Assembly (NCBI GenBank): GCA_009760885.1
Contig: CM019717.1
Location: 50,305,366-50,369,365 of the forward strand
From: Achatina immaculata
Lineage: Eukaryota > Mollusca > Gastropoda > Stylommatophora > Achatinidae
Reading direction: 5' to 3'
DNA length: 64,000 bases
Shown here: piece after piece, positions 44,194 to 55,460 of the stretch
How the letters are laid out: each line of letters opens with the position of its first letter
Numbering within the stretch: position 1 is the first letter of the stretch
The notes under the pieces: model-generated
What the model saw: the letters and a program-made list of their open reading frames with translations, nothing else
Database searches by the model: none
What the model was told of the DNA's origin: nothing
Made by a program: the position numbers and the translations under genes

Positions 44194-45064
44194 ATATATA
44201 TATATATATATATATATATGTCCGGCTATCAAATCTGTATATATAAAAATGAACGTGTGTGTGTGTATGTATGTATGTTAGAGCATCAGGCTGGAACGCC
44301 TGGAGCAATTTCAACCAAACATGGCACACAGATGATTTACAATCTGGATAGTGCACCGTGTATGTTAGATCATCCATAGGGCCCCTGGGGGGCCTAGGTT
44401 GTGGGGGGTCGATCGTTACAAACAATACCCCACTGAGTGACGGGAAGTAACTCGCATGATATGTTCGGGTTGTCGGCCGCGGTGGACAAAAGTCAGCCCA
44501 CACAAATCGATGACGTTATATCTGCTGACTTGCTGAACGCTTCAACGAACGTAGTAACAAAACACATGATCCAAGGAGTAGATTTCTGATTCATGACAGA
44601 CACCCTACTATTTTGTACCTCAGCGTCCGTTTAGAAAATGATCAGAGTGTTTATTTCATACCAGAGAGCGCCCATACCGTGGTTGATCAGCTACCAACCG
44701 CATGGGGGAGGGGGAGACTAGGGGTGGGGGTGGGATCTTCTAGAAGGTTGTGGATATGATTGCAGTCCTGGACTCATGATGTTCGAGAAACTTCCAGCAC
44801 CCACCCGAATCTTTGATGGTCGTGTATAAGGTAAGCTAAATCGTCAAGCTTTCTAGCTTATCATCTGTCAGGGAATGTGACAGTGTCATGTCGCTTTTTT
44901 AGTTGATGGTCTATTTTTATTTTAATTATATTTGTCAAAAATAAATTTTAATTTTGTTTTCTCCTTATGTTTATATTAGTGTTTTATTGCATTCTGTAGT
45001 AGATTTCATTGCTCTGTGACACTGTGCCGTTTCCTTATTTTTTCAAAATAGCATTTCAAATTAG

Positions 45065-45712
45065 AGAGAGAGAGAGGGAGAAGGAAGGGGAGAGAGAGGG
45101 GTAGGGATAGAGACGGAGAGAGAGAAGGAGAGAGATAGGGACAGAGATGGAGAGAGATAGATTTGAGATCGCCATGTTGCTCCCAAGGACAACTTTATGT
45201 TGCTTGCTCAAGAGAGAGGGAGAGAGAGGAAGGGCATAGAGATAGGGACAGGGAGAGAGGGAGAGAGATAGATTTGAGATCGCCATGTTTCTCACACGAA
45301 TAACTTTATGTTGCTTGCGAGAGAGAGAGAGAGAGAGAGGTAGGGAGAGAGATAGAGACGGAGAGAAAGAGGGAGGGAGAGAGTGAGGTAGAGAGAGAGA
45401 GTGAGAAAGAAATAGAGAGGGAGAGAGAGAAGGAGAGAGATATGGACAGAGAGGGAGAGATAGATTTGAGATCGCCATGTTTCTCCCACGGATAACTTTA
45501 TGTTGCTTGCTCAAGAGAGAGAGAGAGAAAGAGGTAGGGAGAGAGATAGAGACGGAGAGAAAGAGGGAAGGAGAGAGTGAGGTAGAGAGAGAGAGGGAGA
45601 AAGAGATAGAGAGGGAGAGAGAGAAGGAGAGAGATAGGGACAGAGAGGGAGAGAAATAGATTTGCGATCGCCATGTTTCTCCCACGAACAACTTTATGTT
45701 GCTTGCTCAAAG
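45065..45712 (+). repeat. Tandem array of (GA)n plus ~60 bp conserved blocks inside the Helitron
   Basis: Four copies of gatttgagatcgccatgttt / ctcccacgaacaactttatg / ttgcttgctcaa start near 45161, 45273, 45470 and 45659, each preceded by a (GA)n stretch of variable length. Frames across it give Ser/Leu or Arg/Glu-rich translations and are not genes. Confidence 0.88.
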
Positions 45713-45779
45713 GTGGAGTCACCCAAGAATTTATTTCTTCTTGCTCCTGGAGGTGAAACTAAAAATGTTGTTTACAATC

Positions 45780-45960
45780 AAACCGTCTAGACTATGTATA
45801 ATCTCTTAGAGGGTTGTGGAAATGAACTGAATATTGTAGAACCTTCTAGAAGATTGTGGAACTGAACATACCTCTGTAGAACGTTCTAGAAGGTTCCGGC
45901 AATGAAAAGAACTTTGTAGAACAGCTAGAAGGTTGTGGAAATGAATAAAACTTTGTTGAT
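45780..45960 (+). repeat. Short tandem repeat near the Helitron 3' end
   Basis: About four diverged units of roughly 42 bp containing tctagaaggttgtggaaatg. A further unit lies at 44738-44765 within the same Helitron. Confidence 0.7.
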
Positions 45961-46100
45961 TGGGAGAAATAAATACCCGAACAACGTCGGGTACTCAGCT
46001 AGTTGATAATAATAATGAAAAAAAAAAACATAAGAAACAAATTTTTATAGTAACATGCTGACACAATAAGCAGGATATGGAAACATGTTCCATTACTATG

Positions 46101-46870
46101 TTGTAGAAACTAGGGGAACAAAATAGGAACAGCTTTATTACTTAACGAGTACACAGTTGTGACGTTTCGGCGCGAGCCTTAATCATGCACAACACACAAG
46201 ACAAAGAAATAGATAAAGGAGATAAAGTATAAATTCACATGAATGATACTTTAAAAAAATAAAATGAATAAAGCACTTAGCTGTAACTTGTAAGAAGATA
46301 TGGTTTGTCCGACACTGTGTCAGAAATGCGCATGGTAGAGTGTAGAGAGTATTCGTAACTGAGGGTGGAGGGTGGGAAACCGTGGAGGGGAGAGAGAGAG
46401 TGATACAATGGTGATTTAGCCGGGAGAAGGTGAAATAGGTGATTATGTGGATGGGGTAGAAGGGTTGTAATGTGATGCTGTGAGTAGATTCTGAACTATG
46501 TATAACAAATGAGAAGGGAGTGGAACTTAGTCGAGAGGGATTATGATTGTGGAAGAGGAGAATGTTAGGTGTAGCAGAATAACATGTTCAAACCATGTGG
46601 TTCCATTGTCTCATATTCTTGAATGTAGTGGTTCTCAAGCGCTAGGCGGCCTTGTTATCTGCGTGACATTGTTTGGTGGCTGTTACCAGAAAGTCAGATT
46701 TACCTTTGTGTTTGGGGCCACTGAAATGATTTGGGACTGGTTTCGAAGCATTTTCGGTGATATCGTACAGATGTTTCTGCAAGCGGTCCCCTAATCTGAG
46801 GCTAGTTTCACCAATATAAGTTATCTGTTTTACCAGCATAAGTTTATCTATTTCATTACAATGTTGGCGC
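46101..46870 (-). mobile_element. Penelope-like element, 3' part with GIY-YIG endonuclease
   Basis: On the minus strand 46870-46642 codes a GIY-YIG domain, and about 400 bp further downstream comes a terminal repeat (46101-46250) almost identical to the arms of the fold-back at 38.7-39.3 kb. This order (endonuclease, 3' UTR, terminal repeat) is that of Penelope-like retroelements. The reverse transcriptase half is missing. Confidence 0.8.
46642..46870 (-). pseudogene. GIY-YIG endonuclease domain of a Penelope-like element (fragment)
   Basis: The reading frame gives a Cys-containing lead (YTTRQHCNEIDKL), then ITYIGETSLRLGDRLQKHLY and SKPVPNHFSGPKHKGKSDF before a stop. YIGET...LGDR...H is the Penelope-type GIY-YIG signature, with the YIG motif, the conserved Arg and the HF...H region. 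The first GIY motif is not clear. An upstream RT is absent, so the fragment is non-functional. Confidence 0.82.
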
Positions 46871-46928
46871 GTCGTGTAACAGACAACCTGACCAGGCCTA
46901 ACCAGCGGGTCTGTTACTCATCTATTTT

Positions 46929-47165
46929 AAGAAAGACCTAGAAAGTTTCCTCTGTCTTAAAGGAGGGCCCGGACGGATTCTTCTGCTTTAAGGGAGAGCC
47001 AGAAATTATTCTATTGTCTTAGATTAGGGCCGGAAGGATTTTTTTGTTTTCTCCTTTAAAGGAGAGCCCGAAGTGAATCCTACATTTTAAAGGAAAGCTG
47101 GGAATGATTCTCCTGTCTCAGAGGAAGGCCCGGAAGGATTCTTCTGCTTTAAAAGGGGCCTGTAG
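46929..47165 (+). repeat. Diverged minisatellite, about 31 bp x 7
   Basis: Units resemble aggagggcccggacggattc / ttctgctttaa, with substitutions and small indels between units. It lies just upstream (on the minus strand) of the GIY-YIG fragment. Confidence 0.8.
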
Positions 47166-47224
47166 TGGATGAAAACAGAAGTGGTAATCAAAAGAGTAAC
47201 AGGGCGAGGGGTACCAACTTACAA

Positions 47225-47425
47225 AATTCCTCATGAAGGCTCCCCTGAGCCTGACTAACGGGGCACTGCCCTTCGTCGTCCTCGTGGTGGTGGAATCAGT
47301 GTCCGCCCTCGAGTCTTTAGTCTAGCCACCGTACCCACTCCCTGTCTGATATGATGCTCATATTTCAACATTTCCACGGCGCTGGGTGCTAAAACAACAA
47401 CGACGACGACAACAAATCATACCCG
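47225..47425 (+). repeat. R335 repeat copy 5, partial
   Basis: Shares ctgagcctgactaacggggc, cgtggtggtggaatcagtgt, tagccaccgtacccactccc and atgatgctcatatttcaaca with R335. It ends in ACAACAACGACGACGACAAC, a different short-repeat tail. Confidence 0.6.
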
Positions 47426-47529
47426 CAGTATCTTGAAGACACAGCAGCGTGTCATCAAATCATGTACATGATAAGTGTTAATGTCCATATTCTCCTTGAG
47501 ATTTCGGTACATTAGAGGATGCTGTGGTC

Positions 47530-48330
47530 AGCATTACACATGGGTCTTGTCTCCTTCCTCTCATTGTTGAGGGGATGCATAGACGTTTTGATAAGGCTCA
47601 GAGTCATGCTTCATATAATGGAATATTTAAGGTTTCTGTAATTTCCTCTCTCAATCTCTTGCGTGTGCTTCCCTTTCCTCTGTTCCCTGCAGATCTCAGT
47701 TTGACGTGGCCTACTTTCTAGCGGTAGCTGTGTGACCAAACCATTTGACTTGCTGTTTCCGGGTACAGTGTTACTCCAACCTTTGCCGTGATTATGTCGT
47801 TTCTTACTTGGTCTCCTCTTGTTGACATCCTCCTTAACATTTCATTTCTGTTGTAATGATTTTCCTTTTGTTTTTGGATGTTAATGTCCATGCCCGATAC
47901 TGACGGCACAGAGTTAGAAGGAAAATTGTGTTGTACAATGAGCTTTTTGTTTCAGTTATGATGCATTTGTTCTTCAGTAAAGGTTGTCATTTGTTCAATG
48001 ACCTGATTTGCTGTATTGCATATTTGTTGAAATTTCTTCTCTTGCTACGGTCATGACTTTTTTTTTCAGTGTAGCATAGCCTTGTAAGTAACGATTATTA
48101 TTATTATTATTATTAGGGATAATATTATTAATATAATTAAGAATGTATTGTAGGAAAATAGTAAAATCAAACAAATATACAATAAGAAAGAACAGTTCTT
48201 GATTAAATCAGCACTGATCTTCACGTTGTGGCTTTTACATGCCCTTGCTAAGTTATCCACATTTTGCTGTAGGTCTTTTTCTGACGTAGCCATAAGTATT
48301 TGGTCGTCAGCAAAAATGTGTCATTTATGG
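47530..48330 (-). mobile_element. LINE-G fragment, RT box and C-terminus
   Basis: 48310-48180 codes FADDQILMATSEKDLQQNVD and ACKSHNVKISAD, the RT catalytic box region. Downstream 47909-47530 codes a LINE C-terminus (KQQVKWFGHTATARK-like, with IITAKVGVTLYPETASQMVW in another frame). The part between is AT-rich and frame-broken, with an ATT repeat at 48088-48115. Confidence 0.7.
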
Positions 48331-49034
48331 TCCGTCTATTTGGTATGTTTTCTGAAAGGTGTTGTGGGTTGGTCAGCATTGTTTCTGGGGTTGGGATTTT
48401 GCAGTCTTGTGGTGGAACTGATGCCTCTAAGAACAACCGTTTTCCATTTTCAAAAGCATACAAAATTAATCTAACTGTGCGATCTTTAAGCTTTTATACA
48501 GCCAGTGGCAACACATGTTTAATTAAAGGACGATAATACATTTCATACATCTCAAGGATCGCATGTTTGTCGCCCTTGTGTACGTCGCCGAGCAAGCTTT
48601 GCGAATTCCTACAGATTTTCCGTTCTCTAGCCATTATGTAAGTACGCATCCGTGCGTGTGTTGTGTTGCGTTTCGGTGGATCTGACACCCTGTGTCGCCA
48701 ATAGCTACATCCTGCAGCTAAATTTAACCCGCTGTTAAATCAGGACATACAGTCAGGCCGCGTCGCGCCGTCATACTGTACAGTCAAACACAGGCGCAGA
48801 CAGTACTGGCTACGCGCCAAATTACGAAGCTTTCGGCTCCAGAGCGCCCTAGCGAGACCTGCCACTTGTTTCTCTAATACGCGAGGTTGCCAACAACGGC
48901 GGGACAACTTAAATTGGTCTCTTCTAGAGGGGTGGAGAGAGTTAGACAACGCCAGAGTTCATTGACGTAATAATTATTTTGGTACTACATTTGACATTCA
49001 TATAAACTACTCTTCCTCTCCCGCTTCCCTCCAC
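48331..49034. other. Unassigned DNA with a possible old coding remnant
   Basis: Minus-strand frames at 48688-48494 (GDKHAILEMYEMYYRPLIKH) and 48463-48330 (RLILYAFENGKRLFLEASVP) could be parts of one decayed protein upstream of LINE-G. I do not recognise them. Confidence 0.3.
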
Positions 49035-49440
49035 ATTCTCCCCCGCCCCCCCTCAAAACACTTCTTCTATCTCGCTGGAACAGTGAGCGTCATGTTCTTT
49101 ACAGTCGGTGCGGTGAAGGCGCTGAACCACAGTATCGTGTCGGATTAGGAGTGGGTTATGGCGACTGGTTTTTTATTTTAGCCCCTGAGTGGAGATAAAA
49201 GAAGAAAAAAAAGCAGGGGTGAGTAATATTTCTTACGCACTCACCGTCGCCATGGAGATCATGGCGACCTCTGCCCCGTTACTTATGTTAGGCCTATTAA
49301 CGCGGTTTTGGGGGGGGGGAGCGAGGGGGAGGGACGGGACCGACGGAGGGGAAGGGTCTTAGCCTGATATGGCTCGCCCAAACCTGACGTTAGCATGTCA
49401 ACTATTGGTCTCTTGACTGCCAAATAGGACAGTTCATTTC
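49035..49440 (-). repeat. R335 repeat copy 6, with internal insertions
   Basis: On the + strand it carries cttcttctatctcgctggaa, agtcggtgcggtgaaggcgc, tcgccatggagatcatggcg, ctgccccgttacttatgtta, agggtcttagcctgatatgg and tgtcaactattggtctc. A G-rich run at 49306-49330 makes it longer than copies 1 and 4. Confidence 0.7.
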
Positions 49441-50539
49441 CCTTCCCAATGTCCCAACTTTCATGTCCCAATGACCTTCCGCTGGTTGCACTGCCAGTAG
49501 GGGCGCCGGTGCTAGAAAGGTCAATGCACGGATGCCCGACTATGCGAAACAAAGAATCCAGACAAAACTGCATGTTAGACCGAGGCGGGCCAGGACACTC
49601 ACAATTCGCAGTCGTCTAATGGACTCTGCTAATGGGAAAAAAATAATATCGACATGCAATGTGAGGCAAACCAGTGCACGCTGTCAGTGTATTACAGAAA
49701 AAAAAAACTGCCACTCGTGTAAAAAATCAGCCACGCGCTAAAGCCCGCCGTTCTGGAGTTACCAGAGTTGTTGCCCGTGTGCCAGTGTCAGCTGTGACTA
49801 GCATCAGTTCTTCGTGACTAAGAGGCGTTCGGTGATCTTGCAGCTCTTGGGGACTACTATAAGGTTCATATGTGAAACTGAATTAAAATATGAGGGAAGA
49901 AGAAGATGATGATGATAATGATGATGTCAGATTAATGAAACAACAAAACCATCAGAGCTCTCGCCTCTCCTGTTTACGTCTAACAAGATCGTCGTCACCA
50001 AACCGTCGTCTGCCGAGAACGTCAAATTCACACCCGAGCTTGGTCACAACGACGAACCTGTCAAACATAACAAGAATTAACACAACAAGAATCAACATAA
50101 AAAGAATTAACATAACAAGAATTAACGAAAGACACTTTCTTCTTCCAAGCAACTTCAGCTTGTGCCACACAGAAAACCTGCAGGCAAATGTTACCTCAAG
50201 TGAGCCATATTGTGCAGGAAAACTACTGTGTTAAGTCCGGCTGATGGATCACACAGTAACAACGTTAGCTGGGAGGTCAAAGATGTCAAGTTGTCTGCCC
50301 CTCCTGTGTAGTTCACTACGTGAATTTGCGTTATTAAACTTTCACCCCGTGGTTTGCCTGAGCGGCAGCTTAAAAAAAACAAAAAGCTGAATAGGCACAA
50401 CGGATATCCTTGAGTGTACGTTTGTATTTCAGATACAGTTTTATACTGCACAGCTTTGAGGCAGGTCATACTTCCATCAGTCGAGAATTCAGCCGCAATT
50501 TTCATATTTTCTTGGCAAGTTTTGCCCGTTATCTTCCGC
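49441..50539. other. Unassigned DNA
   Basis: No recognisable gene or repeat family. A short (GAAGAAGATGATGATGATAA)-type run lies at 49897-49924 and an AACATAA-type run near 50070-50125. Confidence 0.35.
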
Positions 50540-50550
50540 TGCAGGCAGAT

Positions 50551-50779
50551 CTTCTTCTTCTTCTTCTTTCGCTTCTACCACCAAAACCGCACTGTGATCC
50601 TACTGAATTACGCTTGTGGTCCTCATTAGGTCCGGTGGTCCCCTGTGAGGTCCCCGACGGACCACACGAGATCCACGAGAGGACCACAAGGGGTTCAGAG
50701 TATCACAGGGCTTTAGCCTATATTCTTGGTGGGTCTCTGAAGCGGTATTGCGTGACACCGTGGTTTTCATTGCACCAGT
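50551..50779 (-). repeat. GAA-tailed ~230 bp retroelement unit with target-site duplication
   Basis: Flanked by TGCAGGCAGAT at 50540-50550 and 50780-50790. On the minus strand it begins ctggtgcaatgaaaaccacg, contains repeated gtggtcc/ggggatc blocks and ends in (GAAGAAG)n. It aligns over its full length with 12488-12717. No pol III head is evident. Confidence 0.8.
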
Positions 50780-50970
50780 TGCAGGCAGATATCTCCAACT
50801 TCCTTACGAAGCCTCTGTTGTTCATAAGAATTTCGCTGAGATTTGTTTTTTTTATTTGATTACACAGCCACATAATATTATATTACACCACCTGGCTTAT
50901 CAACAAAACAATGTAAATCTTAAGATCAGCTCTGATATGGTTTAAAATAACAGCAAAAGCGCCAGATGTA

Positions 50971-51691
50971 CAGTGCTTCCGTAAAGCCACGGTTTGGTTT
51001 GGAACTCAAAGCCTGGATGATGACCTCGCATTAAAGAGCAACTGATTTTTTTTTATTTGTGCATCTGGTTTCGGATTCGTAGTTTGTCACGTGACGGTTA
51101 CGCAATACAAAACGTCACTCCCCCAGCACGTGACGCATCAGTTCAAGATGGCGACAGCGCAGAGGTGGTTCTTTGACCTGCCTAATTTGAATCTGCGACT
51201 CTTGTACAGCGTGAATATTGTCGCGTGTTTAACGAAGAGCCACCACAATAAAAATAACGTTCTTCTTTGGGATCACCAGCTTAAGGAAACTGGTAGCCTG
51301 TTACCCGGACAACACTCCGACATTGTTAGTGGAGAGTTGACTGAAACTGTACGTGACAGAAACCGATGAAGTCGAAAAATCCGTGCGTACATGTGCTTAA
51401 AAGATTGGCTTAAAAAAATCCACTTTACATAAACGACACTGAGCACTTAAAAGCAAGAATAACTGAAGCAGTTGAGCCAGTGACATCATAAGTGCTTAGT
51501 CGTGCCCTGCAAGAACATAAGTATCGTGTAGATGTCAGCAGAGAAGCAAACGGAAGCAACGTAGAATTACGCTAAATATGTCTAACAAAACTTTATGATT
51601 TACACTTTAACTTAGTGTATATTTTCAATGTATAATATGTATGGTTATAAAAACAATTTTCAAACCCCACCATGTTTTTATGGACACCTTG
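50971..51691 (+). mobile_element. mariner/IS630-type element, internally deleted
   Basis: TA at 50969-50970 and 51692-51693 flank it. Inverted ends are CAGTGCTTCCGTAAAGCCAC and CAAGGTGTCCATAAAAACAT, both of mariner type. The + strand retains the N-terminal region (LLWDHQLKETGSLLPG) and the C-terminal region (HLKARITEAVEPVTS, then VLSRALQEHKYRVDVS), without the DDE/D core. It matches 30116-30877 along its length in inverse orientation. Confidence 0.82.
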
Positions 51692-51824
51692 TATTTATGC
51701 GGGAGCGGCACCCACCCCCTTTTTTTCCACGGAATTTCTGCTCTTTTGAGAAGATTATTATTGTTTTGTTTCTTAATGATCACATTCGATGATTAAGGGT
51801 AAAAAGTAAAAGGTAAAATACCCG

Positions 51825-52075
51825 TTTCCATGCCATTAAGGCATATTAGGGAATACGATGTTTTCCTCGTATTTTCCATGACCTTCGGCACATGAAAGTA
51901 TGATGTGGTCAGTATCACGCCTGGCCGCTTTAACTTTCCAGATGTCTCTGGTACCCATTTTCCGAGGCTGGGTGAACCCCGGGGCCGTATTGGTCAGAAA
52001 AAAAAAAAAATACCGCTCAGCTGGGGATTCGAACCTTCGACATTCGTTTGTTAGATGGTTAACGGTAGTCGATCT
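51825..52075 (-). repeat. tRNA-headed SINE
   Basis: On the minus strand a box B GGTTCGAATCC and a degenerate box A head the body (gggtgaaccccggggcc and gtgatactgaccaca in reverse). It ends CTTAATGGCATGGAAACGGG and TATTTTACC, almost the same 3' end as the 425-660 copy. Confidence 0.78.
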
Positions 52076-52942
52076 TATTTCTGCTTCGTATTAAGTTAAA
52101 AACAGATGGTTGATTCGAATTCCACCTTCCCATCTCCGCTACCTTTGGAGCTTGCGGTGTGGATGTACCTAGTTTGGCTTACATCAGTAGGATAAAAGTG
52201 ATACGTACAAGTGACGTCAATTGTGGAGAGCTAAATAGTAACGGGAGCTTTTCAAACAGGGGGCGAACGTTCTGCGGCACTTTATGGTAAAGGGACCGAC
52301 CGTCATGTAACCATACGGGATAGTCCTGTATTCTAAGGAATCGTATTACTTCGGTCGGGATATCTAAATCTCCCACTTTTTAAAGATACATGTCACATAT
52401 TGTCCAGTATTCCCATCTTTCACTGTTCATAAAATAAAGTTCGTATGGATATCTCAACGCAATTTTCTGTTGTTGTTGTTGGTTTGAAATCAGGCCAGAC
52501 GGGGTGTAGGACATTTAAAATCATAAATTTAAACATTTTCTTTTTGTCTTTTTTATTTTCATTAACGTTACCCCCCCCCCCCCCCCCCGGGCCAGATTCT
52601 GCAAAGAAAAACCGGGTCATTATTCTCAGACTGAAAAAACAAAAACCAAACTATTCGAGTATTAATAGCAGACATGTTCTAAGATCTAAGAATTTTGTTT
52701 TCAGATAGCTTATCCAAGGGAAGAATGAATGTAAGTTACGTCATACTAATGTTATTGTTCAGCTAAGAAGACCAGATATCATTAGTATTTCATGTATCTA
52801 TAATACCTGTTTTTTTAACATGTTATACTTTGTGTGCATTTTGAAATTAAAATAGCTCAAAATTAATCCGTGGGTTGTGGATCATTCTTTATCTGAGTAC
52901 GAATGTACTTTACTGTCGGATGTATACCTTCAAGATCCTCCA

Positions 52943-54720
52943 TCATCCTGCCCTCCTTCTCCTAGTATTTATCCGGCTTAAACTTCTGGAGAGATGATTT
53001 TGTCGCTGACTGACATAATCATAGAATTCTGAGCAGTTCATTTGATAATTAAAAGCACATTTAATTATTACTTCAACCATTGAGCCATGAATGCGATTTC
53101 GTTTCTCTGTCAACTGCACATTCACGGGAGAGAATGCCGTTTCCACGTTTACATTATGCCCGGGAACACTAAAGATAAATTCACACAGCTTTAGTAACCC
53201 CGAGTACTGCTGCAAAGATTCAGACTGTCCAGTGAAATTGGCCCACTTCTCCCTACTGGATTTGCTATTCCAAATGCCCTTCTCCTTTGTGAATACTGCT
53301 TCAATACAGCGCTTCAGATATGTGAATTGATCAAACATTACTGAATCGTCAGTTGACTGGCCTTTATCTTGCAGAAACTTTAATCTCTCTCACTTCAAGC
53401 AGTGCTAGTACGGAGCCAAAGAGAATCCACTTAACAGATGGAAAATTAATTCAAAGGTGTCATCCACCCCTGTACGTAACCAGACATGTTTCATAAAACT
53501 CTTCCACCTCAACTTAAAAATTATTTATATCTACAGTTGATAGGGTTCATCTTCTGCTTGTGTCACAACAGATTTTATATTTACCGGAAGAAATCTTTCT
53601 TCTTTCCACTGATTTATCAATGTAAGTGTTTCCTCTAAAATTACACCTACTACTAAGAAGCTACTATCTGCCTTCTCCAGTTTAAGCACTTGTCTATTAC
53701 ATACATTCATCTGGCTTTGGACAAACCAAAGATAAGGTTCGATCAGGGGATTTTCAGACATGATAATAAAGACTTTTGGTGCTTTTTTTTCTGAGAAGAG
53801 AAACGATTTTAGTGCTTCAAGAAATTGTAATACTCTTTCCGCTGCGGGAACCAATGATGGCCATCTTGTTTTTGTATGTGACAGCAGTTTGCGATATTCT
53901 ACATCCACAAATTCGCAAAATTTTGCCGGGCGCTCCGTGAGTATGACACACACTGAGAAATATTTGAACAGTTTCCACATCTACGGTTAGAACATCAGCT
54001 AGTGCCTTTACCACAGTGCCCAGAGCATCCAACACCGAGAAGGTTTATTTCACTCTTCAATTTTGTGAACGTATTATTCATACCAGTTCGTCGCACTCCA
54101 CCAAAATTCGTATTCGCATTCTCGCCACAGAACTCAATGCATTTACGTTTATCAACTTTGTTTTCTTCTAATGCATTAACACAGTAATTGCTTATTTCAG
54201 GGGCATCTTCACTTTTTAAGGAACACAGTCTAAGCACTTTCATAGTCATTTCATTTTTAGGAATAAAGTACTGAACTTAACGAGAAAATCTTCTCGGCAT
54301 CATGGTTAATAGCGTCGGTCGCAATACGAAAATAGTGGGCATTTACTAAATTATCACATAATTGTTTGGTGGTGTCGGGAGCTAAAATGGAGTTTACAAC
54401 TGCTGATGCTTTAGTTCTCTTCAACGTCACATTTTTTGCTGTTTTGGAATCATTAAAATGTTTAATTTGGTAGTGCAGTCCACTGAATTGAACGACATAT
54501 GGCGTTTATTTGTGTGATAGCACATTGTCAATTCCGTCACTGTACTGATTTTTCATATTCAGAAAATTCTGACACAAAATAACTGTCCAGTCTTTTAAAA
54601 GTTCTTTGCAGAATATATGTTAGATTTATGTTTTGCTACGTAGTCTTTTATATCCGCTCTTCCGCCACGCGCAATGGCAATGTAACACATACCCATTTTA
54701 CATTCTGCTTTACGGTCATT
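52943..54720 (-). pseudogene. hAT-superfamily transposase, decayed
   Basis: Pieces read in order on the minus strand: ARGGRADIKDYVAKHKSN near 54690 (a BED-finger-like N-terminal region), HYFRIATDAINHDAEKIF near 54320 (start of the catalytic fold), KVLRLCSLKSEDAPEIS and GENANTNFGGVRRTGMNN (54249-54040), FCEFVDVEYRKLLSHTKTRW (53910), then YSGLLKLCEFIFSVPGHNVN and VETAFSPVNVQLTEKRNR (53190-53090). The last is the hAT C-terminal dimerisation domain. The set resembles the ZMYM/SCAND3/EPM2AIP1-like branch. Frameshifts and stops separate the pieces. Terminal inverted repeats were not found. Confidence 0.8.
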
Positions 54721-54810
54721 TCTCATATAAAAGATAATTCCCGTGAATATTTCTCCTGAAAGAAACACTTTCTCTTAGGGATTTTGAAAACACTTCATGC
54801 AATTACTGTA

Positions 54811-54814
<4 letters not shown>

Positions 54815-54848
<34 letters not shown>
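54815..54848. repeat. (TA)n microsatellite
   Basis: Seventeen or so TA units close to the upstream end of the hAT remnant. No LINE end is seen next to it. Confidence 0.9.
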
Positions 54849-54851
<3 letters not shown>

Positions 54852-55308
54852 AACACGAGTTTCTCTCAACACTGATAGTAGTGAAAAAGCACTTATTTTT
54901 CTTTCTTTCACTAGTCGTAAATCTCAAAGAGACAACACGTTATCGATTTTCAAGGCTATGACGTGGATAGTGGTAAAATAGATATTTTTCTCACCAAAGC
55001 GTGAACAATTTCCAGGCACTGCAGTCTCTAAAAACAAGTAAACTGTAAGACAGTTTTCAGGAAGGATGTCGCGCCTTAACTGCTTTGCCATACAGATCCT
55101 CGTGTTCTTATGAGGCGGAGCCGCTGAAGAGGAGGAGGCGTAGCATCGCCAGCAGAAAACTGTGAATAATAAAAAAAAAAAACTGAATACCAAGACAAAA
55201 GAATGAAAAACGAAAGGACACGAAACTCACGAATTCCACCAATTCCAACTGGGAGACAGGAATAACAAATTAAGTTTATACTGCTTTGTTGTTTTAAAGT
55301 GTGCATAG

Positions 55309-55460
55309 CAGTTCTGCCAACCTGAAATCGTAGGGGGAGAGAGAACAACTTCAATGCAAAACTCTTTCATTTCAAAGGAAAAAAAACCGGGACAAATAGG
55401 TGTCCCGGGACAGTTAATGTTTTTCTTTAAAAGCTGGGACGTCTGGCAACACTTACCCCC
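55309..55460. mobile_element. Possible hAT-like MITE
   Basis: The left end CAGTTCTGCCAACCTG and the right end, inverted, AAGTGTTGCCAGACGTCC share an AGT..TGCCA core typical of hAT ends. Internal gtcccgggac palindrome. Flanking octamers do not match, so support is weak. Confidence 0.3.

Larger units (their letters stand above)
44229..46002 (+). mobile_element. Helitron, non-autonomous, with C-terminal replicase remnant
   Basis: The 3' end has a 7 bp perfect hairpin, TACCCGA/TCGGGTA at 45974-45980 and 45987-45993, followed by CTAG at 45999-46002 and a T, the textbook Helitron terminus. The 5' end is taken at TC 44229-44230, preceded by A, as expected for insertion between A and T; it leads TCAAATCTGTATATATAAAA, a common Helitron start. 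At 44599-44703 the + strand codes LYLSVRLENDQSVYFIPESA, similar to the C-terminal region of Helitron helicase-like proteins. No helicase motif is present. The exact 5' base could instead be 44221. Confidence 0.8.

Noticed and set aside
45056..45691. Long Ser/Leu-rich and Arg/Glu-rich reading frames
   Set aside because: They are translations of (GA)n repeats inside the Helitron; no family motif and no start context.
51091..51369. Pair of conserved small proteins (also 30490-30744) as host paralogues
   Set aside because: Both lie within TA-flanked inverted-repeat elements; the visible frame is a shifted reading of a mariner N-terminus.
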